DNA from: Nocardiopsis sp. YSL2
Lineage (GTDB): Bacteria > Actinomycetota > Actinomycetes > Streptosporangiales > Streptosporangiaceae
Assembly: GCF_030555055.1 (NCBI RefSeq)
Contig: NZ_JAMOAO010000001.1
Span: 5,642,001 to 5,706,000 of the forward strand
Length of the DNA: 64,000 bases
Direction: 5' to 3'
Shown here: positions 58,844 to 64,000 of the stretch, one piece after another
How positions within the stretch are numbered: position 1 is the stretch's first letter
Layout of the letters: every line of letters starts with the position of its first letter
Notes under the pieces: model-generated
Told to the model about the DNA's origin: nothing
Seen by the model: the letters and a program-made list of their open reading frames with translations, nothing else
Databases searched by the model: none
Program-made: the position numbers and the translations under genes

Positions 58844-60487
58844 TCAGGGTGCGAAGTCGGGATCGGGGGCGACGGTGACGTCCAGGAGCAGCGGGGTGTC
58901 GCGCTCGGCCAGGCCGGCGGTGGCCTCGTCCAGCGCGCGGCACAGCCCGGTGTGCGTGGCGACCTCCACGGCCGGGCAGCCCAGCCCGCGGGCCAGCGCG
59001 GCCAGGGACACCTCGGGGAAGTCCGGCCAGGGCGCTTTGCCGCCGCCGTGCTCGGCCAGGCGGTCCATCACGGCGTAGCGGCCGTTGGAGAGCACGACGA
59101 AGAGCACCCCGACTCGGTAGCGGGCGGCGCTCCACAGGGCCTGGACCTGGTAGAGGGCCGAACCGTCGCCGACCACGGCCACCACCGGGCGGTTCGGGGC
59201 GGCCATGCGCAGGCCGGTCGCCGCGGGCAGGGCGAAGCCCAACCCGCCCATGGCCGCCGACAGGAAGCCCAGCGGCGCCCGGGCGGGCAGCAGGCGGTGC
59301 AGCCGCGGGCGGCTGGAGGGCGCCTCCTCGACCACGGCGGTGTCCGCGCCGACCCGTTCGGCCAGCGCCGCCAGGACGTGCGCCGGACGCAGGGGCTCGC
59401 CCTCGGCGGGCGGCGCCGGGACGTCCTGGGCCGGGTCCGGGGCGGAACGACTCGGCGCGGGCGCCTGCGGCCGTTGGCCCACCAGGGCGGCCACCGCGGC
59501 CGTGAAGGGGGCCACGGGGGCGATGACGGCGAGGTCGGCCGCGCCGCGGTGGGCCTCACCGGGGTCGTCACCGACCATGGCCAACCGGGTCCCGGCGTCG
59601 ACGAGGGGCCCGTCGGCGTAGATGTACTGGCGCAGCGCGGGGGCGCCGACCACCAGGACGGCGTCGTGTCCGCGCAGGGCGGCGCGCAGCTGGGAGCGCT
59701 CGGCCGGCAGGTGGCCGGCGAAGAGCGGGTGGTCCTGGGGGAATCCGGCGCGGGCGCCGAAGCTCTCCTGGAAGACCGGTGCGCTCAGCCGCTCGGCGAG
59801 TTCGGTCAGGGCCCGCCAGGCGGGGGCGCTGTCGGCGCCCGCGCCCACCACCAGTGCCGGGGAGCGTGCCCCGTCCAGGAAGGCGGCGATCTCGGTGGCG
59901 GCCGCGTCGTCGGGGGCCACGTGCAGCGGGCGCGCCACCCGGCCGGGGGCCGCGCGGGGCTGGTCCGGGTCCATCGGCCGGGCCCAGTCGTCCATACAGA
60001 CCACGACGAGCACGGGTCCGCGCCCCTGGACGGCCTCGTGGTGGGCGCGGGCCACGGCACCGGGCACGTCCTGGGCGCGCACCGGCTGGTGGACGGCGAG
60101 GGGGTAGTCCCCGGCCAGGCCCTCCAGGCGGCCGGCCAGGAAGGGCTCGTGGGCGAGGTGGCGCCGGTCCTGCTGGCCGACCAGGACCACGAGCGGGGCA
60201 CGGTTGGCCCTGGCGGTGGCCAGTGCGCCGACGGCGTTGCCCAGTCCGGCGGTGGTGTGCAGTTGGACGAGCGCGGGGCGCTCGCGGGCCAGGGCCCACC
60301 CGGTGGCCATGCCCACGACGGAGCCCTCGTGCAGGCCGAGGACGAAGTCGATGTCGTCGGGCAGGTCCACCAGGAAGGGGACCTCGGTGGATCCGGGGTT
60401 GGCGAAGACCGTGGTCAGGCCGAGTTCGCGCAGGAGTCGCAGCGTGTGGTCGCGGACGATCCCAGGGGAGCGGCGGTGGTCGGGCAC
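58844..60487 (-). CDS. Thiamine-diphosphate-dependent decarboxylase (benzoylformate-decarboxylase-like)
   Basis: A 547-aa enzyme from GTG 60487. The N-terminal pyrimidine domain has VFANPGSTEVPFLVDLPDDI and GLHEGSVVGMATGWALARER with the catalytic Glu. LVVLVGQQDRRHLAHEPFLA is typical of MdlC. The central domain carries AGHLPAERSQLRAALRGHDA. The C-terminal ThDP domain has the GDGSALYQVQALWSAARYRV signature followed by VVLSNGRYAVMDRLAEHGG. It decarboxylates a 2-keto acid, possibly an aromatic one. The 15 bp to the next gene suggests one transcript. Confidence 0.9.
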   Translation of the reverse strand: MPDHRRSPGIVRDHTLRLLRELGLTTVFANPGSTEVPFLVDLPDDIDFVLGLHEGSVVGMATGWALARERPALVQLHTTAGLGNAVGALATARANRAPLVVLVGQQDRRHLAHEPFLAGRLEGLAGDYPLAVHQPVRAQDVPGAVARAHHEAVQGRGPVLVVVCMDDWARPMDPDQPRAAPGRVARPLHVAPDDAAATEIAAFLDGARSPALVVGAGADSAPAWRALTELAERLSAPVFQESFGARAGFPQDHPLFAGHLPAERSQLRAALRGHDAVLVVGAPALRQYIYADGPLVDAGTRLAMVGDDPGEAHRGAADLAVIAPVAPFTAAVAALVGQRPQAPAPSRSAPDPAQDVPAPPAEGEPLRPAHVLAALAERVGADTAVVEEAPSSRPRLHRLLPARAPLGFLSAAMGGLGFALPAATGLRMAAPNRPVVAVVGDGSALYQVQALWSAARYRVGVLFVVLSNGRYAVMDRLAEHGGGKAPWPDFPEVSLAALARGLGCPAVEVATHTGLCRALDEATAGLAERDTPLLLDVTVAPDPDFAP

Positions 60488-60504
60488 GTGGTGGCTCCCA
60501 GGGG

Positions 60505-61461
60505 TCAGCGGTACAGGGCGGTCAGGTCGGGTGCGGAGTCCACGATCCCGTCCTCGACCATCAGCTCGGCCAGGACACCGATGGACTCCTCGTTGACCTC
60601 CGCGGGCCAGCGGGGCATCCGGACCTCGTCCAGGAGCTCCTCGTCGATCTCGGTGTAGGTGGTGACGATGCGGCGGACCTCGTCGGGGTTGGCCTCGGCG
60701 TAGGCCAGGGACTCGCGCAGGGCGGCGTCGAGGTCGTCGATGAGCTCGGGCTCCTCGGCGATCATCTGCTCGGAGGTGAAGTAGGTCGCCACGGTCAGTT
60801 CGGGGTGGGTGTCGACGAAGTTGGAGGCGATCTCGCGGTGGCCGGCCCCGATGGCCATGGTGGTGAACGGCTCGACCAGCCAGATGGCGTCGACCTGCTC
60901 GTTCTCCAGCGCGGGGGCCATGTCGGGCAGGGCCATCTCGACGAACTCGACGGTGGAGGGATCGCCGCCGGCCTGGCGCACGGACTCGCGGACGGTCGTG
61001 TCGCCGATGTTGAGCAGGTTGTTGGCGGCCACGGTGAGGCCCTCGAGATCGGCGGCGGTCTCCACGGGGCTGTCGTCGAGGACGAACACGCCGCTGAAGT
61101 CGGCGCCCTGCTCTCCGTTGGTGGCCACGCCGTTGGAGAAGACCTTCAGGGGCATGTCGTTGTCGCGGGCGACCATCAGGGAGACGACGTTGCCGAAGGC
61201 GAACTCGAAGTTGCCGCTGATGACGCCGGGGATGGCGGCGGCCCCGCCCGATCCGGGCTCGATGGTCAGGTCGATGCCCCGGTCGGCGAAGAACCCCTGT
61301 TCCACGCCCAGGTGCAGGGGCGCGACGTCGACGATGGGGATGGCCCCGGCGGTGACCTCGCGCAGTTCTCCGTCGCCGGTCCCGTCCCGGTCCGCGCCAC
61401 TGCAGGCCGTGGCGAGGAGCAGGACGGCGGCGGCGCCGAGGGCGGTCGGGTGTGGACGCAT
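60505..61461 (-). CDS. NMT1/SsuA-like ABC substrate-binding lipoprotein
   Basis: A 318-aa exported binding protein from ATG 61461. The lipobox AAAVLLLATACSG places the lipid Cys at about residue 20. The mature fold is NMT1/THI5-like: IVDVAPLHLGVEQGFFADRG, VISGNFEFAFGNVVSLMVAR, FVLDDSPVETAADLEGLTVA and VDAIWLVEPFTTMAIGAGHR. Such proteins bind sulfonates, nitrate, taurine or thiamine precursors. No permease or ATPase gene is next to it, which is unusual. Confidence 0.87.
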   Translation of the reverse strand: MRPHPTALGAAAVLLLATACSGADRDGTGDGELREVTAGAIPIVDVAPLHLGVEQGFFADRGIDLTIEPGSGGAAAIPGVISGNFEFAFGNVVSLMVARDNDMPLKVFSNGVATNGEQGADFSGVFVLDDSPVETAADLEGLTVAANNLLNIGDTTVRESVRQAGGDPSTVEFVEMALPDMAPALENEQVDAIWLVEPFTTMAIGAGHREIASNFVDTHPELTVATYFTSEQMIAEEPELIDDLDAALRESLAYAEANPDEVRRIVTTYTEIDEELLDEVRMPRWPAEVNEESIGVLAELMVEDGIVDSAPDLTALYR

Positions 61462-61723
61462 GTGTCGCTCCTGAGTCGGTCGGCGGTCGGGGGGTGTCGC
61501 GCCTCCGGCCCGTCGACCGGGGAGGGTGCGGCGCGCGCTTCCACGACGACCCAAAGGTGTACGTGTTGCGAACGGGTGTTACGAGAGCGAACGTAAGTGA
61601 TGCAGGTCACCGCGGTCAAGGGGCGCGGGAAGGGCTGGTTCGGCGCCGCACCACCCGCTGTGGCCCTCCGGCAGGGTTTGCCAGGCTCACCCGCTGCCGG
61701 TCTCTCCCAGCGGAAGGGCCGCC

Positions 61724-62040
61724 ATGGCCAGCCCCCGAACGCCTCTGTTGGACAACTCCTCCGGAGTCAAGCCCTCCACCGTGCACGCCGACAGCAAGGG
61801 CAGTCGGCGCCGGTGTTCACCCTGGCCACCCTGTTCGGGTTCGACCTGATGCCCCGGATCCGCAACTTCGCCGACCTCACGTTCTTCCGTGCTTCGGACA
61901 AGGTGATCTGCCCGAGCACGGACGAGCTGTACGGGGAGCGGGGGCACAACGTCATCGACTGGAAGCTGATCCAGCGACACTGGCGCGACCTGATGCAGGT
62001 CGCCGCCTCCATCAGCCAGGGGCGGCTCTCCTCGGCGGCG
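61724..62040 (+). pseudogene. Tn3-family transposase remnant, frameshifted
   Basis: From ATG 61724 one frame reads PLLDNSSGVKPSTVHADSKG, the Tn3 catalytic-core region (compare LLDN...DTVHADTQGQ). After a one-base loss near 61800 a second frame continues QSAPVFTLATLFGFDLMPRI, RNFADLTFFRASDKVICPST, HNVIDWKLIQRHWRDLMQVA and ASISQGRLSS, then homology ends near 62040. About 105 of the usual 950-1000 residues remain. No terminal inverted repeats were identified. It marks an old transposon insertion. Confidence 0.75.
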
Positions 62041-62395
62041 GGCCAGGCGGCCGAGGGCGTCCGCTCACCGGCAAGCACCGAGGCCGGTCGACGGGGCCCG
62101 GTCATCCGGCCAGGGCACCCGGCTCGGTGCCATGCGCGGGCGGTGCCGGCGCGGAACGCCTCGCACGCCCCGGCGGACGCGGACACCGGGTGACCGGGGG
62201 CGAGCCGGTGGACGGTGCCCGTCGTCGAGCCTCCCGGAGCGCGGATGGCCACCGCGCCTCGCTCCCTGCGTTACGGGGGGCGTTCGCCCGGGACGGCGCG
62301 ACCGCAGATGGTCCCCCTCGGCGATGCGCGGGGGCAGGCCGACGAGGCCGTCGAGGGCCTGCGGCTCGATGCCGAGGGTCAACCCGCACCGGGTG
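62041..62395. other. No gene recognised
   Basis: The 355 bases after the transposase remnant contain no ORF with convincing coding character and no clear RNA structure. They may be further transposon debris. Confidence 0.5.
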
Positions 62396-62770
62396 TCAGC
62401 GGCAAGCGGCCGAGGAGCCGGCGCCGGGGGCGAGGTGGACGCCGCCGCCCACGTCCTCGGCGCCGGCCGCCCCCAACAGGGCCCCGACCAGTCCGGGGAA
62501 GCGCTCATCCAGGTCCTGGCGGCGCAGCGTGACGAAGCAGCGGGTGCCCTCCTGGCGGGTGCGGGTCACCCCCGCATCGCGCAGGACCCGCAGGTGGTGG
62601 CTGAGCGTCGACTTGGCCACCGGCGCCCGCAACTCCCCCCAGCCGCGTTCGGCGCCGTCGGCGAGCACCCGAACGAGCCCGATGCGCAACGGGTCGCTGA
62701 GCGCCGCCATCACGTCGGGCAACGACAGTTCCTCGGTCACCGGGTGGTGTGCGCGTCTCATACTCCCCAT
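62396..62770 (-). CDS. ArsR-family winged-helix regulator
   Basis: A 124-aa protein from ATG 62770; an ATG at 62761 (MRRAHHPVTEE) is the alternative and neither has a good ribosome-binding site. The winged helix occupies about 18-95: VMAALSDPLRIGLVRVLADG, LRAPVAKSTLSHHLRVLRDA, GVTRTRQEGTRCFVTLRRQD. No metal-binding cysteine motif is visible in the recognition helix, so it probably senses something else. It diverges from an SDR gene across a repeat-rich operator. Confidence 0.88.
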   Translation of the reverse strand: MGSMRRAHHPVTEELSLPDVMAALSDPLRIGLVRVLADGAERGWGELRAPVAKSTLSHHLRVLRDAGVTRTRQEGTRCFVTLRRQDLDERFPGLVGALLGAAGAEDVGGGVHLAPGAGSSAACR

Positions 62771-62776
62771 GCTAGC

Positions 62777-62805
62777 TTGTTCGATATTCGACGAACAACG
62801 AACAA
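62777..62805. promoter_or_regulatory. Operator-like repeats between ArsR and SDR genes
   Basis: TTGTTCG (62777-62783) is inverted as CGAACAA at 62792-62798, and a second CGAACAA follows directly at 62799-62805. The set lies seven bases from the ArsR start and 13 bases before the SDR start, covering the SDR leader and promoter. It is the likely binding site of the ArsR-type protein. Confidence 0.6.
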
Positions 62806-62817
62806 AGGAGTCGAGAG

Positions 62818-63591
62818 TTGAGCGAGCCGCAGCAGCACCAGCACACCGACCTCACCGGCCGGGTCGCCATCGTCACCGGGGCCGGGTCGGGCATCGGCCG
62901 CGCCACCGCGATCGCCCTGGCCCGCGCCGGAGCCCGCGTCCTGGGGGTGGGCCGGCGCCACGAGGCGCTCCAGGCCACCGCCGCCCACCACCCCGGCATC
63001 GCCGCCCACCCCGCCGACCTCCGCGCCCCCGACGCCCCCGCCCAGGTGGCCCAGGCCGCGACGCAACGGTGGGGCCGCATCGACGTGCTCGTCAACAACG
63101 CCGGCGCCACCGCGATGATGCCGCTGGCCGACACCGACGCGGACCGCGTCGCCGCGCTGTTCGCGCTCAACGTCACCGCCCCCAGCCTCCTGGCCGCCGC
63201 GGCCCTGCCGTACCTGCGCGACCAGAGGGGGACGATCGTCAACGTCTCCAGCACCTATGGCCACCGGCCGATGCCCGGCGCCGCCCACTACGCGGCCTCC
63301 AAGGCAGCCATCGAGCAGTTGACGCGCTGCTGGGCGCTGGAGCTGGCCCCCGATGGGGTGCGGGTCAACGCCCTGGCGCCGGGCCCCACCGAGAGCGAGG
63401 CACTCTCGGCGGCCGGGCTCACCGAGGCCGACGCGGCCCGGGTCAAGGAGAGCGAGGCCGCGCAGATCCCGCTGGGCCGCCGCGGTGAACCCGACGAGGT
63501 CGCCCAGTGGGTGCTGCGGCTCGCCGACCCGGGCACGACCTGGCTCACCGGGCAGGTCCTCACCATCGACGGCGGCCTCGAACTCACCTGA
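62818..63591 (+). CDS. Classical short-chain dehydrogenase/reductase
   Basis: A 257-aa enzyme from TTG 62818, with AGGAG seven bases upstream. The cofactor motif VAIVTGAGSGIGRATAIALA (TGxxxGIG) lies near 16-35, NNAG in IDVLVNNAGATAMMPL near 88, and the catalytic Ser, Tyr and Lys in VNVSSTYGHRPMPGAAHYAA followed by SKAAIEQL. The NNAG and YxxxK residues identify a functional SDR. Substrate unknown; probably repressed by the divergent ArsR protein. Confidence 0.92.
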   Translation: MSEPQQHQHTDLTGRVAIVTGAGSGIGRATAIALARAGARVLGVGRRHEALQATAAHHPGIAAHPADLRAPDAPAQVAQAATQRWGRIDVLVNNAGATAMMPLADTDADRVAALFALNVTAPSLLAAAALPYLRDQRGTIVNVSSTYGHRPMPGAAHYAASKAAIEQLTRCWALELAPDGVRVNALAPGPTESEALSAAGLTEADAARVKESEAAQIPLGRRGEPDEVAQWVLRLADPGTTWLTGQVLTIDGGLELT

Positions 63592-63937
63592 TTCCGGGCC
63601 GCGCCCGGGAAACCGGGACCGGGGGGAGAGCGGGTCCCGCCCCGCCGAGACCTGGTGCGGGTCCACCGCTGACATCGAGCCGCCGGCCTCGGTGAAGTCG
63701 GGGTGGAGCGGCGCGGCGGCCAGGCTCGGCGAGGCGCGGACGCCCGGGGTCGAGCAGGCGCGGTTCCGCGGTGACCGCCTGCTCGACGCCTCGCCCCCGC
63801 CCATGCGCAGCGTTCTCTTCGACGGCGGGATCCCCTGTCCTGTCGGCGATCCTGCGTCTGGGCGACAGCTCCTGGGCCACCCGGGCTCGCGTTTGGGCAG
63901 GTCAGGGGTTTGTGTTCGCGACGATTCGAGCTATGAT
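63592..63937. other. Intergenic region without a recognised gene
   Basis: It starts with a possible hairpin after the SDR gene (cccgg-gaaa-ccggg at 63604-63617; cgggacc with ggtcccg at 63614-63639). The rest has weak coding character in several frames but no start, motif or recognisable family. It could be a decayed gene. Confidence 0.4.
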
Positions 63938-63953
63938 TCGTACATAAGTTCGA
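63938..63953 (+). promoter_or_regulatory. SOS-box-like (LexA) site at the right edge
   Basis: TCGTAC-ATAA-GTTCGA differs from the actinobacterial SOS box TCGAAC-n4-GTTCGA at one position. The flanking bases are unusually A/T-rich. A reading frame starting with GTG near 63972 is open to the window end and may be the controlled gene. Confidence 0.5.
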
Positions 63954-64000
63954 TTTCGGCACTTCTTCCCCGTGGGTCACATCAGCACCCGTGCCGAACC

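Noticed and set aside
1..64000. CRISPR arrays, rRNA and tRNA genes
   Set aside because: No regularly spaced 25-40 base repeats, no rRNA-like conserved stretches and no cloverleaf with a convincing T-loop were found; isolated ttcga strings are not in tRNA context.

Overview
The window is chromosomal DNA of a very high-GC actinomycete. Almost every codon ends in G or C, GTG and TTG starts are common, and the gene families are those of filamentous actinobacteria: NnaR-type HemD regulator, MocR, GlxA, TipA-like MerR, LuxR-type ATPase, Tat-exported PhoD. Nocardiopsaceae or a close relative is an inference from style only. I found no rRNA, tRNA or CRISPR array. About 57 protein genes are intact or run off the edge, and six or seven are broken or remnant.

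Layout. 0-5.4 kb: the end of a tyrosine recombinase gene running off the left edge, two small membrane proteins and a 1,199-aa nuclease-helicase fusion, all on the minus strand; this is the best accessory-island or defence candidate. 5.5-6.2 kb: a decayed plus-strand ORF. 6.2-12 kb: an RlpA-like protein, then a nitrite-assimilation operon (nirB-nirD-nnaR-sirohydrochlorin chelatase) with 4-base overlaps. 12-17.8 kb: MocR/LysE, DsbA-like protein, NTF2-like/GlxA pairs and a frameshifted membrane-protein gene. 17.9-25.2 kb: OmpA-like lipoprotein, secreted S8 protease with two PKD domains, large LuxR regulator, DUF1772-like protein. 25.2-30.4 kb: the second nitrogen operon, narK-nitrate reductase-FAD/[2Fe-2S] reductase, preceded by a textbook GlnR half-box pair. 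30.4-38.5 kb: a 57-aa glycine-rich membrane protein missed by normal length cut-offs, an oxidoreductase pseudogene, Nudix, NmrA, TipA-like MerR with a 19-bp-spacer promoter, thioesterase, methyltransferase, ArsR-like regulator, and two secreted proteins. 38.6-41.2 kb: a manganese-type ABC importer whose start codon lies inside a 22-bp palindrome. 41.3-54.7 kb: phosphatase, TetR/reductase pair with a perfect palindrome, DnaQ-BRCT fusion, bacterial eRF1-like protein, AraC/GyrI, DAACS symporter, hydrolase, secreted lysozyme-like protein, MFS/MarR, LysE/Lrp, PNPOx. 54.8-57.7 kb: PhoD with a PHO-box-like repeat, DtxR/MntR regulator, a frameshifted XRE antitoxin-like gene. 57.7-61.5 kb: an unusual three-gene unit (NMT1-type binding protein, ThDP decarboxylase, MetE-like protein). 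61.7-62.0 kb: a frameshifted Tn3-family transposase remnant. 62.4-64 kb: an ArsR/SDR pair and, at the right edge, a SOS-box-like site.

How the parts work together. The two nitrogen operons together encode nitrate uptake, reduction to nitrite, reduction to ammonium, siroheme supply and a dedicated regulator. The Mn importer and the DtxR/MntR-type regulator at 57 kb may form one circuit. Most other units are single regulators divergent from one target, with a repeat or palindrome between them. Convergent pairs are usually separated by strong GC-rich hairpins. Decay is concentrated near 5.5, 31, 57 and 62 kb, suggesting past insertions and deletions.
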